Part shown: positions 7,377 to 16,560 of the stretch, piece by piece
Layout: each line of letters opens with the position of its first letter
Numbering within the stretch: the stretch's first letter is position 1
From: Marinomonas transparens
Lineage (GTDB): Bacteria > Pseudomonadota > Gammaproteobacteria > Pseudomonadales > Marinomonadaceae
Assembly: GCF_016463975.1 (NCBI RefSeq)
Contig: NZ_JAEMNX010000001.1
Coordinates: 124,001-188,000 of the forward strand
DNA: 64,000 bases
Direction of reading: 5' to 3'
Notes under the pieces: model-generated
The model's database searches: none
What the model was told of the DNA's origin: nothing
What the model saw: only the letters and a program-made list of their open reading frames with translations
Made by a program: the position numbers and the translations under genes

Positions 7377-9092
7377 ATGAAAGGGCGATTTTTTAAGCAT
7401 TATTTGCTCTTGGCCTCCTTGGCCCTTTTATCTCTCTTTTCGAGTGTGACCCTTGCTGCCTATATTCCAACCGTTTTGGTTAGTGGTAACCCTATTCATA
7501 TTGAGCATTTTTATGCTGGCTATTTTATTGATCCCACTGGCGAAATGTCATTCGAAGAAGTGAAAGATCAATCCTTCACGGCGTCTTCGAATAAGCTCTC
7601 TTTAGGTATCAAAGCCCATTTCACTTGGGTCAAAATTAAACTTCAAAATACCAACAAGCACCCCATTAAGCTTTACCTTCACCACCCTCAGACCTATCAC
7701 AATCGCTCGCTTAGCCTATATGAAGTTACACGCGGAAAATTGATTCGAACGCGCCTTCTAGATAGCGATGATAAAGCGACGCATCAGTGGATGTATCGAG
7801 GCATTGGGATATTCGATATTGAGTTGCAACCACAAGAGCTGCGTACTTTATATGTAAAAAGCGAAACCTTTTCCCATCAGTGGTTGTCTTTATTCTTATA
7901 CGATGAAGAGCAATCAAAACGTGCTTTGCAGGACTCTTTTAGCGACATTGCTTTAATGGTTGGTATGTTGCTGGCTTTGGTGGTGTACAACATTCTGTTG
8001 TTCTTTTCATCGCGGCGCAAAGAAAGCCTGTTTTATGCCTGTTATTTGGTGTCCAGCAGTATTTGGATCGCACTGTCATATGGGCTACTGGCGAATTGGT
8101 TTGGCATTTATGGCTCGGTTGCTTTGTACTGGCAATTGACGCTGATGGGAATGCCCATCTTCTTGATTCTATTCATGATCAATGTGTTTGAGACGAAAAC
8201 AAAATATCCACTAGAGCATTGGGCGCTGTGTCTCATGATGGCACTGTTATCCATAGAATTTGTTTATGGCATATTCAATATTCGTGGCGCATTGCTCTAT
8301 TCAAGCTCTCTTGCGGCATTAATGATGGTTGTCACCACTTCTGTGGGCATTTCTCTGCAAATTAAAAAGAACCCTATTGCCCGTTATTTCTTATTTGGTC
8401 ATATGTTGTTTGTCGCTTTCAGTGGTTTGGCCGTTTTGTTTTATAAAGGCATTGCTGAGTTTAGCTACCTAGCCAGTCATGGTGTTGGTGTCGGTGTCAT
8501 GCTGGAATCCTTGGTGCTCGCCACTATTATCGCGTATCGCGTTAAACTGCTAGAAAGCATGAAGGCCAATCAAGAGGAGTTAAAGCTCCTAGCCGCCACA
8601 GACCCCATGACTCAGCTTTATAATCGCCGCTATTTTAATACCGAAGCCGATTTCCAACTAGAGCTTGCTAAGCAGTCAAAGCAACCACTTTCTATTGCTG
8701 TTTTAGATATCGATTTTTTCAAAAGAGTAAATGACAATTATGGCCATGCGGTGGGTGATCAGGTCATCATTCAAGTGGCAAAATCTCTGAAAGAACTCTG
8801 TCGCACTAAGGACATTGTTGCCCGATTCGGTGGAGAGGAGTTTGTTGTCTTATTGCCAAACACGGCGGCTGATGATGCTTTTAACATTATCGAAAACATT
8901 CGTCGTTCGCTAGGCGAGATGGTCATGCAGGTTGAAGGAAAAAATAATTTAACCTTCACTATCAGTGCAGGTGTTTCTGCCGTCGCGCAACGACAAAATG
9001 GTATAGAAAAAGCGCTCGCCTTTGCCGATGACGCCCTGTATGAAGCGAAGAACAGTGGTCGTAATAGATCCTGTTTATATCATGACGAATAG
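7377..9092 (+). CDS. 7TM-DISM diguanylate cyclase
   Basis: A 571-residue membrane c-di-GMP synthase. A signal peptide (KHYLLLASLALLSLFSSVTLA) precedes a periplasmic 7TMR-DISM extracellular domain (about 30-185). Seven membrane segments follow (about 190-390), then a GGDEF domain (about 405-571). The active site is RFGGEEF. RTKD lies five residues upstream, so the RxxD product-inhibition site is present. Extracellular small molecules, probably carbohydrates by family precedent, would be sensed to raise c-di-GMP. ATG 7377 is preferred over 7362 because it begins directly with the signal peptide and has GGTGA upstream. It is one of three apparently intact GGDEF genes in the window. Confidence 0.9.
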   Translation: MKGRFFKHYLLLASLALLSLFSSVTLAAYIPTVLVSGNPIHIEHFYAGYFIDPTGEMSFEEVKDQSFTASSNKLSLGIKAHFTWVKIKLQNTNKHPIKLYLHHPQTYHNRSLSLYEVTRGKLIRTRLLDSDDKATHQWMYRGIGIFDIELQPQELRTLYVKSETFSHQWLSLFLYDEEQSKRALQDSFSDIALMVGMLLALVVYNILLFFSSRRKESLFYACYLVSSSIWIALSYGLLANWFGIYGSVALYWQLTLMGMPIFLILFMINVFETKTKYPLEHWALCLMMALLSIEFVYGIFNIRGALLYSSSLAALMMVVTTSVGISLQIKKNPIARYFLFGHMLFVAFSGLAVLFYKGIAEFSYLASHGVGVGVMLESLVLATIIAYRVKLLESMKANQEELKLLAATDPMTQLYNRRYFNTEADFQLELAKQSKQPLSIAVLDIDFFKRVNDNYGHAVGDQVIIQVAKSLKELCRTKDIVARFGGEEFVVLLPNTAADDAFNIIENIRRSLGEMVMQVEGKNNLTFTISAGVSAVAQRQNGIEKALAFADDALYEAKNSGRNRSCLYHDE

Positions 9093-9137
9093 CAGCCAAT
9101 ACGAGAATTTTCCCACCTTCCCTAGCCAAATCAAAGA

Positions 9138-9179
9138 TTGATATCGATCAAGAAACACTCATTGTTTTACGCATATAGT
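9138..9179 (+). promoter_or_regulatory. FNR/Anr box and class II promoter
   Basis: TTGATATCGATCAA (9138-9151) is a perfect TTGAT-N4-ATCAA FNR box. TATAGT (9174-9179) follows at the distance that puts the box centre at about -41.5 from a start near 9186, the geometry of an FNR-activated class II promoter. The gene at 9232 is therefore predicted to be induced under low oxygen. Confidence 0.85.
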
Positions 9180-9231
9180 CGTTTTCTCCTATACATTAGT
9201 TTTATCTAATATTAATAAGGAGGGCAATGTC

Positions 9232-10425
9232 ATGCTTCGCAGAAACCCAAATACGACTTATCATCCAAGTTACTGGCTCGCTGCTCTCGGCGCCGGCGGC
9301 ACGGCGGTCAGTTTCTTTATGTACCTTATGTGGATGGTGCCTCACAAAAACACGCCTATCCCGACCTTTGCCGATTGGAGCGCTCAACTAAACACTGGTG
9401 GTTTCCTTGCTGGTATCACTCTGGTCGCTTTAGTGGGTGTGATTCTTTTTTCGTTAATGCATTTTGCCTTACTTGCTTGGAATATTGTTGAAAGCCACCA
9501 GCATAAAAAAGATCTAGAAACGTTAGATAATACCCCCGCAGAGCTGCAGCGCATGGCCATCCCCGTTACGCTTGCGATGACCGTCAATGTGCTTTTTATC
9601 CTTGGCGCTTTATTTGTCCCTAATTTGTGGCATTTGGTCGAATTTCTTTTCCCCGGTGCAATAGCGGCATTTGCCTTAATTGCCTTTTATGCGACTCGTC
9701 AATTTGCTCGCTATATGGCAAAGATGGTGCGTGGTGGTGGCTACCGAAGCGCCGAACATAATCATCTTTCGGCCTTAATTAGTGTATTCACTTTTGCCAT
9801 GTTAGCAGTCGGTTTTGCCGCCGCTTCTGCCATGTCTCACACGGCGATTACTGCGGCGATTGCAACCACATTGAGTATCGCGTTCTTAGCTTTTTCTTTG
9901 CTACTGGGCATGATTGTCTTGAGTCACGGCATCAGCGCTATGATGGAGCACGGTTTGGCGGAGCCGGCCTCTCCAAGCCTATGGATGCTTGTCCCTATTT
10001 TAACCTTGTTAGGCATCACTTGGGTTCGATTGTCCCACGGGCTCGAGCATCATTTTGGTGTTGAAGGCAGTGCTGGCTCACTCTTCTTGCCTCTTACGAT
10101 TATTTTCATGCTGCAATTGGGGGTTTTAACATTGGGTTATAAGGTGATGAAAGCCAATAACTACTTAGCCTCTTACCTACACGGAGACAAGGAAAGCCCT
10201 ATCAGTTTCGGCTTGGTGTGCCCCGGTGTGGCCCTGTTCGTGATGGGCATGTTCTGGTGGCATATCGGTTGGGTTAAAACAGGCATTGTCACACCATTCA
10301 GTCCTGCGTATTGGGTCGGTATTGCTGTGCTCTTTGTCATTCAAGTGATCACCATCGCTTCACTGTTAAAGCTTACCCACAAGCTATTGCGCTATCCATC
10401 ACCGGCTAAGCTGGCGCACGTTTGA
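9232..10425 (+). CDS. Multi-pass membrane protein, TsoY-like / SLAC1-TDT-like fold
   Basis: A 397-residue protein with about ten hydrophobic segments spread over its whole length, beginning YHPSYWLAALGAGGTAVSFF. The opening motif and layout resemble the family NCBI calls TsoY (some members are selenoproteins), distantly like TehA/SLAC1 transporters. I am not certain of the family, and the substrate is unknown. The start has an excellent AAGGAGGG site. The perfect FNR box upstream implies expression under oxygen limitation, which suits a role in anaerobic or micro-oxic redox or anion transport. It is apparently transcribed alone; the GFA gene follows after 109 bp. Confidence 0.6.
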   Translation: MLRRNPNTTYHPSYWLAALGAGGTAVSFFMYLMWMVPHKNTPIPTFADWSAQLNTGGFLAGITLVALVGVILFSLMHFALLAWNIVESHQHKKDLETLDNTPAELQRMAIPVTLAMTVNVLFILGALFVPNLWHLVEFLFPGAIAAFALIAFYATRQFARYMAKMVRGGGYRSAEHNHLSALISVFTFAMLAVGFAAASAMSHTAITAAIATTLSIAFLAFSLLLGMIVLSHGISAMMEHGLAEPASPSLWMLVPILTLLGITWVRLSHGLEHHFGVEGSAGSLFLPLTIIFMLQLGVLTLGYKVMKANNYLASYLHGDKESPISFGLVCPGVALFVMGMFWWHIGWVKTGIVTPFSPAYWVGIAVLFVIQVITIASLLKLTHKLLRYPSPAKLAHV

Positions 10426-10534
10426 TCAGTAAAGAGTCGCATCTGATGAAAAATAGTATTACAAATAGGCTAGAATCCTTAAGATAAGGAATCCGCACTT
10501 TATACTAAAATGACACCATCAGGAGCACATTATT

Positions 10535-10942
10535 ATGAGTCATCTCTATACTGGATCTTGTTTATGCGGCGACGTTAGGTTTGAACTGGAAGGCGAGTTT
10601 AAGAAGTTCTTTTTATGCCACTGTAGCCGTTGTCAAAAAACCTCTGGAAGCGCCCATTGTGCCAATCTATTCGCTCCGGGTGCCAAGTTAAACTGGTTAA
10701 GCGGTGAAGACAAGGTGAGTTTTTATCGGCATGAAGACACCAATTTCGCACGCAGTTTTTGCTCTAGCTGTGGCTCTAATGTCCCCGTAGATGCAAAATC
10801 AAGAGGCTTAGTAGTGGTTCCCGCCGGCTGTTTAGATTGCGATGTAGATATCACGCCTGATGCGCATATTTTTACTGACAGCAAAGGCAATTGGGATGAA
10901 GGTTTTGCAGACATTCCTGCTTTTGAAGCTATGCCAAGTTAA
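10535..10942 (+). CDS. GFA (CENP-V) family zinc protein
   Basis: A 135-residue protein of the glutathione-dependent formaldehyde-activating (GFA/CENP-V) fold. Zinc-binding cysteines are visible in GSCLCGDVRFE, CHCSRCQKTSG and SFCSSCGSNVP, in the family's usual order. Most members have unproven function; S-hydroxymethylglutathione synthesis was proposed for the founder and is disputed. The start has AGGAG upstream. No glutathione or formaldehyde genes are adjacent, so context does not help. Confidence 0.85.
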   Translation: MSHLYTGSCLCGDVRFELEGEFKKFFLCHCSRCQKTSGSAHCANLFAPGAKLNWLSGEDKVSFYRHEDTNFARSFCSSCGSNVPVDAKSRGLVVVPAGCLDCDVDITPDAHIFTDSKGNWDEGFADIPAFEAMPS

Positions 10943-11171
10943 GTTTTTATTTAGGACACTCCTTTCTCTTTGATCGGTAGGGAAAGGGGCTTGACGCCTT
11001 TCAGATTCAACCCACGCTCACCACTACCTTGTTTTGCTTTCTCTAATTAGCGCTTTACCTGAAGCAACGCGACTTCCCACAAAAAATTACTAACCTAAAC
11101 CAATTATCTGTAAGCATCTGAATCATTCTTGTCTACTCTTTAGAAAGCATTTAGCAATGAGGGGGAGAAGC

Positions 11172-11717
11172 ATGAAAGGAGCCGTTTTTACTAATTTTCA
11201 AGAAATGATCGAAGATGAATTTGGTATGGAGTGTTGGGAAGCGCTACTGGAAAAGTGTGATCTACCTAGTGGTGGCATTTACACCAGTGCCAGTACCTAC
11301 GACGACCAAGAAATTTTATCGCTTGTGGGTGCCTTATCGGAATACAGTAACACCCCAGTACCAAGTCTAGTGGAAGCCTTTGGGCGCTATTTATATGACG
11401 GTTTAGCCAATAGCTTGCCTCCTTCTATGATGACCTACCCTGACCTTTGGTCACTACTCGAAGCCGTCGATTCGGTTATTCACGTGGAGGTCAATAAGCT
11501 TTATCCAGACGCGCTAACACCAAAGATAATTGTCACCGAAAAACACGATAACGGCGTCACCCTGTATTACCAATCACCACGAAAGATGTGTTTATTGGCC
11601 ATCGGGTTGGTACATAAAGCCGCTGAAAGCTTCGGCACCCCAGTTACCATTCAGCATACCTGCTGCATGAATGAAGGTGCGGATCACTGTTCATTACTGG
11701 TTGAATATATCGAGTGA
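11172..11717 (+). CDS. H-NOX heme nitric-oxide sensor
   Basis: A 181-residue stand-alone H-NOX (HNOB) domain. The proximal heme ligand is His104 in SVIHVEVNKLYP, and the propionate-binding YxSxR motif is Tyr133-Ser135-Arg137 (YYQSPR). In bacteria such proteins bind NO and inhibit a partner histidine kinase. The partner is the next gene, 11 bp downstream. The start at 11172 is chosen because GGGGGAG precedes it; a slightly longer form from 11157 is possible. Cysteines near the C-terminus (HTCCMNEGADHC) match the conserved zinc/thiol site of H-NOX proteins. Confidence 0.92.
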   Translation: MKGAVFTNFQEMIEDEFGMECWEALLEKCDLPSGGIYTSASTYDDQEILSLVGALSEYSNTPVPSLVEAFGRYLYDGLANSLPPSMMTYPDLWSLLEAVDSVIHVEVNKLYPDALTPKIIVTEKHDNGVTLYYQSPRKMCLLAIGLVHKAAESFGTPVTIQHTCCMNEGADHCSLLVEYIE

Positions 11718-11728
11718 CTGGGGGATTT

Positions 11729-13219
11729 ATGGATTACGAAGCGGCCTTTCTACGCGAACGAAAAGCCCGCAAAAATGCGGAATCAGTCCTTGAGAAAAAA
11801 AGCCGAGAGCTTCATTTTACGAACCTTTCTTTAACAGAGAATATTGATTCTTTGCACTTTTCCGTGCTGGAAAATAAGTTTCTGGCTCACATTGGTCGAT
11901 ATGGCATTGAACGACCACGACTTCGCGACTTCCTGCCGACTATTGTCAACGACATGATGCGGTTAAGCGAGATTCCTTTTGCTGCCTACTGTCATTTTCC
12001 TTTTGATGAAAAACAAGGAAACTTCCATTCTTATCTATTACAAAACCCTGATATAGCAAATGGAGAAACACTTGAAATAAAAAGCAGCGAGGTTGAAGGC
12101 CTCATTACCGAAGTAGAGCCCCTTATTAGAAAAAGCGGTAGAACCCACCTACAAGTACTAGACTTGGTTATCGATAATAGACCTATTGATACCATGATTG
12201 CTCTACCCATCATCTGCCTTGATCGGCTGAGCGGCATTATTATTCTCTTTACGAAGGAATTAACGAGTAAACAAAATCAGGCACTTAACGTTTTTAGAAC
12301 GGGCATAAAGCAACTCGCCATCATCATGGAGCACAGGTATCAAGAAGACAAATTACAGGCCACCTACGAGGAAATTAGCGCTACCAATGCAGCCCTAAAA
12401 CAAACCCAGAAAAAGCTCATGCAATCAGAAAAAATGGCCACCGTTGGCCAACTGTCTGCAGGGATTGCTCATGAAATTAACAACCCAATGGGCTTTATCA
12501 AAGGCAATATGGGCGCTTTAAATGATTATGTTACAGATTTTATTCGCTATGTCGAAACGGCGAAAACGCTGACAGAGCAATCTCTTCAATCCAGTGACAA
12601 CGAGGTTAATAACGCTGCCAAAGGGCTAAACAAGATATGGAATGATGTCGATATGCCCTTCTTAATAGAAGACAGCCAGCACCTATTAAATGAGTCGCAG
12701 CAAGGTATTAAAAGGATCATTGATATTGTTGGAGGCTTGAAGCGCTTCTCTCGCCAATCGGACAATAAAAAAGAGTCCTGCGACCTTAATCAAATCATAG
12801 ATGAAGCGCTAAAACTGGCCCATAATGAATTGAAGTTCAAAGGCACTGTAAGCAAAGAAGTCTCACCGGTACAACCCATTAGCGGGAATAGTGGAGAACT
12901 CTTGCAGGTGTTTTTAAACTTATTTGTGAATGCCTCCCATGCTATGAATGAGCAAGGTGAATTAACGATTCATGTCTCTGAAAACGCAGGAGGAGTAAGC
13001 ATAAAGGTGGCCGATAATGGTTGTGGTATCGATCAAAAGCATTTGGACGCCATTTTTGATCCCTTTTTTACCACCAAAGAAGTGGGAGTTGGCACTGGGT
13101 TAGGGTTATCGATTTCCCACGGCATTATTGAAGACCATCAAGGAACTATTGGAGTGACAAGTGAGCCAGGTAAAGGCACCGAATTTCACATCTGGTTGCC
13201 TTACGAAAAAGTCGCTTAA
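11729..13219 (+). CDS. hnoK: H-NOX-associated sensor histidine kinase
   Basis: A 496-residue soluble histidine kinase. Residues 1-45 are an N-terminal coiled coil. A GAF-like region lies at about 60-210 and a second coiled coil at 210-240. A HisKA-type dimerisation domain carries the H box AHEINNPMG (His248), followed by an HATPase domain with the N box (NLFVNASHAM), DNGCGI and GTGLGLSIS. It has no membrane segment, as expected for the cytosolic partner of H-NOX, and should stop autophosphorylating when NO is bound. ATG 11729 has GGGGA upstream. The gene begins 11 bp after the H-NOX stop and is followed 21 bp later by the response regulator. Confidence 0.88.
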   Translation: MDYEAAFLRERKARKNAESVLEKKSRELHFTNLSLTENIDSLHFSVLENKFLAHIGRYGIERPRLRDFLPTIVNDMMRLSEIPFAAYCHFPFDEKQGNFHSYLLQNPDIANGETLEIKSSEVEGLITEVEPLIRKSGRTHLQVLDLVIDNRPIDTMIALPIICLDRLSGIIILFTKELTSKQNQALNVFRTGIKQLAIIMEHRYQEDKLQATYEEISATNAALKQTQKKLMQSEKMATVGQLSAGIAHEINNPMGFIKGNMGALNDYVTDFIRYVETAKTLTEQSLQSSDNEVNNAAKGLNKIWNDVDMPFLIEDSQHLLNESQQGIKRIIDIVGGLKRFSRQSDNKKESCDLNQIIDEALKLAHNELKFKGTVSKEVSPVQPISGNSGELLQVFLNLFVNASHAMNEQGELTIHVSENAGGVSIKVADNGCGIDQKHLDAIFDPFFTTKEVGVGTGLGLSISHGIIEDHQGTIGVTSEPGKGTEFHIWLPYEKVA

Positions 13220-13240
13220 CAAATAAAAAAGGGGAGCTAG

Positions 13241-14602
13241 ATGAATGCATCTACATTAGAAAAGCCGACGACGGAAACGCTTCCAGGCTTGTTATTGGTC
13301 GACGATGAACAAAACGTTTTGTCGTCTCTAAAGCGCCTATTTCGCAAGGCCAATTGCAATGTGTTCATTGCTAACAGTGGTCAAGAAGGGCTAGAGATAT
13401 TAGAACAACAATCCATTGACGTCATCCTCTCCGATGCCCGTATGCCAGAGATGACAGGGCCTGAATTCCTATCAAAAGCAGCGGAACAATACCCAAACAC
13501 CATCCGTATTTTATTAACGGGTTATGCGGAAATGGAAGCCATCATCGATGCGATAAATTTAGGCAAGGTCTCCCATTACGTCGAAAAACCATGGGACGAT
13601 GAAAAATTACTGGCGCTAGTAACTGAGGCCTTTACGACCATCAACCTCAAGAAAAAAAATGAACATTTACAAGCTGTGGTCAAATCACAAAATCAAAAAC
13701 TCAAAACGATCAATGAGACGTTAGAAGCCACGGTAAAAGAACGCACCCACAAAATTATTCAAATCAATGAGAGTTTGAAAGAAAACTATAAGCAAACCAT
13801 CGATTTATTTTCCGGTCTTTTGGACATGCGCCAACCTAAATCTGAGGTAGACGTTCCCGATATTCTCGTTTTAGTGAAAAAAATGGCCATGGCATTAGCC
13901 CTCCCAGAAAAGCAACATTTTGTCTTAAAAGGAGCGGCAAAAATGCGCTACATCGGTCAGGTTTGCTTGCCCGATGCCATACTACATACTCCGTATGCTT
14001 TGCTCTCTAAAGAACAAAAGCACGAATATGAACAATACCCTTTAACCGGGAGTACGATACTAACCAGCATTCCTTCACTACGTCCTGTGGCAGACATTAT
14101 TTCTCAACATAAAGAGTATTTAAATGGCCGAGGCTACCCGAATGGAGAATGGGAAAAATTTATTTCTCGGCCAGCTCAAATACTTACGGTAGCCAATGAC
14201 TATTTAGAACTAATAACAGGACGTATGCTGGAAGAGCCGCTTAGTCATCTAGAGGCTATTGGTTATTTGGACTCAAGGGCAGGTGATAACGCTTACTACG
14301 CCGCCGACGCGGTTGAGGCACTTACCGCGATATTATTAACGCTGCAAACCGAACAGACGATACCTGAATATCACCTCAACTCTCAACAACTTATTCCTGA
14401 CATGGTACTGGCAAGAGACTTGAAAGGTCATAATGGCGCTTTCTTGCTTACTAAAGGCACCACTCTATCTGAAGGCGTAATTGCGAAACTAATGAAATTA
14501 GAGAAAAGCCTAAAGATGCAGTTTGCCTTTGCTGTGCATATTCCTGATGGGCTAGACATTTCTAAAACCTTACTCGACACTCTCAAGGCAACAATCAAGT
14601 AA
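13241..14602 (+). CDS. Response regulator with degenerate HD-GYP domain (HnoD-like)
   Basis: A 453-residue protein. The receiver domain has VDDEQN at the acidic pocket, phospho-acceptor Asp65 in ILSDARMP and LLTGYAE. A coiled coil (about 135-185) leads to an HD-GYP-like domain. The GYP signature is kept (GRGYPNG, about residue 297). The catalytic His-Asp pair is missing: the usual LLHDIGK position reads AAKMRYIGQV, so phosphodiesterase activity is unlikely. In Shewanella H-NOX signalling a degenerate HD-GYP regulator, HnoD, modulates the active phosphodiesterase HnoB; no HnoB or HnoC homologue is in the window. AAGGGGAG lies upstream of the start. Confidence 0.85.
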   Translation: MNASTLEKPTTETLPGLLLVDDEQNVLSSLKRLFRKANCNVFIANSGQEGLEILEQQSIDVILSDARMPEMTGPEFLSKAAEQYPNTIRILLTGYAEMEAIIDAINLGKVSHYVEKPWDDEKLLALVTEAFTTINLKKKNEHLQAVVKSQNQKLKTINETLEATVKERTHKIIQINESLKENYKQTIDLFSGLLDMRQPKSEVDVPDILVLVKKMAMALALPEKQHFVLKGAAKMRYIGQVCLPDAILHTPYALLSKEQKHEYEQYPLTGSTILTSIPSLRPVADIISQHKEYLNGRGYPNGEWEKFISRPAQILTVANDYLELITGRMLEEPLSHLEAIGYLDSRAGDNAYYAADAVEALTAILLTLQTEQTIPEYHLNSQQLIPDMVLARDLKGHNGAFLLTKGTTLSEGVIAKLMKLEKSLKMQFAFAVHIPDGLDISKTLLDTLKATIK

Positions 14603-14615
14603 CAATCCGATAGGA

Positions 14616-14639
14616 GGCAGGGTGAACAATCACCCTGCC
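14616..14639. terminator. Bidirectional hairpin between convergent genes
   Basis: GGCAGGGTGA-ACAA-TCACCCTGCC is a perfect 10-bp stem with a 4-nt loop between the HnoD-like gene and the leftward phosphatase gene. T-rich DNA follows rightward, so it probably serves both sides. Confidence 0.7.
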
Positions 14640-14662
14640 CATTTATTTCACCGTCTTACTGG

Positions 14663-15469
14663 TTAAAGCCCTGTCATTTTTTTCACTTGGTCTTTGAGGT
14701 CAGTCGAAGAAACCAGAAGTGGATTGCCTTTTAACAGGCCTTCGCCTGCAAGGAAGTTATTTGTCCAGCCACCCGCTTCATCCACCATGATCAAGCCGGC
14801 TAGACAGTCCCAGGAGTTAATATGGGGCTCGTAGTAGCCAATTAAGCGCCCTGCTGCCACGTAGGCAAGCATTAACGCACCAGAGCCATTGCGCACGAAC
14901 ATGCCGCCCTGATCGAGCAATTGTTCAATAAAGCTGACACAGAATGAGGCCGGTACTCGTTGAGAAGTCCCTACCCCCATCACACCTTCTTTGACTGAAT
15001 TGACCTTTAGTGTGTTGACCTGTCGGCCATTTACAAAACAGCCTTTGCCCGCTATCGCACTAAATAGCTCATTGCTGTTCGGGTCTAAGATCAAACCAAA
15101 TGCAATTTTGCCGTTAACCATTAGGGCAATAGAAAGGCACCAAGCATGCATACCATTCAGAAAACAGGCGGTACCATCTATCGGGTCAATTACCCATAAA
15201 TAGTCATTCTTTCCTGCGGTAATGCCTTGTTCTTCACCGAGAAAACCATCGTCCGCAAAGTGTTTCTGCAAGCCTTCAATAATGGTCACTTCCACATTAC
15301 GATCGGCAATGCTGACCACATCTTGCGGCTCCATTTTGGTTTCAACAATCAGCTGATCCCGATTATTGAAATACTCCAGCGCTTGCTTCCCTGCGATACC
15401 AATGATGCGCTCAGTTTGTTCATAGCGACTCAAGATGTCAGCATTAACTAATTTAGAATCTAAAAACAT
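14663..15469 (-). CDS. Inositol-monophosphatase family phosphatase
   Basis: A 268-residue Mg-dependent sugar-phosphatase-fold protein. Metal-site motifs are GEE (78-80), DPIDGT (95-100) and SWDCLAG (near residue 217), the three IMPase/FBPase signatures. It is the last gene of the LacI-regulated ABC operon, 17 bp after the ATPase gene. That context suggests it dephosphorylates the imported phosphorylated compound or a product of it; this is inference. The exact substrate (inositol phosphate, hexose phosphate, 3'-phosphoadenosine phosphate or other) cannot be read from sequence. Confidence 0.85.
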   Translation of the reverse strand: MFLDSKLVNADILSRYEQTERIIGIAGKQALEYFNNRDQLIVETKMEPQDVVSIADRNVEVTIIEGLQKHFADDGFLGEEQGITAGKNDYLWVIDPIDGTACFLNGMHAWCLSIALMVNGKIAFGLILDPNSNELFSAIAGKGCFVNGRQVNTLKVNSVKEGVMGVGTSQRVPASFCVSFIEQLLDQGGMFVRNGSGALMLAYVAAGRLIGYYEPHINSWDCLAGLIMVDEAGGWTNNFLAGEGLLKGNPLLVSSTDLKDQVKKMTGL

Positions 15470-15486
15470 AGGTACATACTCTCCAT

Positions 15487-16560
15487 TTAGGCGGTTTTGA
15501 CGAACGCAAGACCACGGTCTGAAAATGTAATGGCAACATCAGAACCAACGGCAATGGCTTGATCAACATGAAAATCGACAACAAATAAACGGCCTACTTC
15601 AGAGTCCACTTCATATTGCATTTGACTGCCTAGATAAGTGGCTCGACGAACATTCCCTGTCAAGCCAGAGGATTGATTATCGCGTTTTGATAGGCGTATC
15701 GCGCTTGGATGTACAGCAAGCTTTACTCGGCCTTTGCTAAAGTCTCGTAACGGTAGGAAACAACGAAACGAACCAACCGCGACTTCTGCGGTGTCACCCT
15801 TAATGTCGATAATATCCGCATCGACCAAGTTCGCATCGCCAATAAAGTCAGCAATAAAAGTCGAAGCCGGCTGTTCATAAAGCTCACGTGGACTACCTTC
15901 TTGGGCAATGACAGATCGATTCATCACTATGATGCGATCCGACACCGCAAGAGCTTCTTCTTGATCATGGGTCACGTACACAGCGGTTAAGCCAATTTTT
16001 TGCTGTAGCTCGCGAATTTCTTCTCGTACATGACGACGCAGTTTGGCGTCGAGATTAGACAGAGGCTCATCTAATAGCAAGACTTCCGGTTCCAATACCA
16101 AGGCACGAGCCACCGCTACCCGTTGTTGCTGTCCGCCAGAAAGCTCACTCGGCAGGCGCTGCCCATAACCGCCCAAGCCCACCAGTTCTAGCCCTTCTTC
16201 GCTTTTTTCTTTCGCTTCGATCTTATTAATGCCACTGGCCGTCAGTCCATAAGCAACGTTTTCCGCGACGGTCATGTGTGGAAATAGCGCATAGGATTGA
16301 AACACCATGCTCACATCACGGTCGGTTGCAGGCAGGTGAGTCACCTCCTTGTCGCCTATCATGATGCGCCCTGAGGTCGGATGCTCAAGTCCCGCAATCA
16401 TGCGTAAGGTGGTGGTCTTGCCACAGCCGCTTGGCCCCAATAAGGTCACCAGATTACCGGGCTCAATGGTAAAGGAAACCTTATCGATGGCATTGACGTC
16501 ACCAAACGTTTTGGTGACATTTTCAAAGCTCACAGAGCCAGCTCGATAATTAAGACTCAT
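15487..16560 (-). CDS. ABC transporter ATP-binding protein (FbpC/PotA/AfuC type)
   Basis: A 357-residue ATPase with Walker A GPSGCGKTT, Q-loop, signature LSGGQQQR, Walker B LLLDEPLSNLD and switch His in VTHDQEEA. A C-terminal TOBE-type regulatory domain follows (about 240-357). It energises the fused permease encoded immediately upstream; the two genes overlap by 4 nt (ATGA). The substrate type cannot be derived from the ATPase. Confidence 0.92.
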   Translation of the reverse strand: MSLNYRAGSVSFENVTKTFGDVNAIDKVSFTIEPGNLVTLLGPSGCGKTTTLRMIAGLEHPTSGRIMIGDKEVTHLPATDRDVSMVFQSYALFPHMTVAENVAYGLTASGINKIEAKEKSEEGLELVGLGGYGQRLPSELSGGQQQRVAVARALVLEPEVLLLDEPLSNLDAKLRRHVREEIRELQQKIGLTAVYVTHDQEEALAVSDRIIVMNRSVIAQEGSPRELYEQPASTFIADFIGDANLVDADIIDIKGDTAEVAVGSFRCFLPLRDFSKGRVKLAVHPSAIRLSKRDNQSSGLTGNVRRATYLGSQMQYEVDSEVGRLFVVDFHVDQAIAVGSDVAITFSDRGLAFVKTA

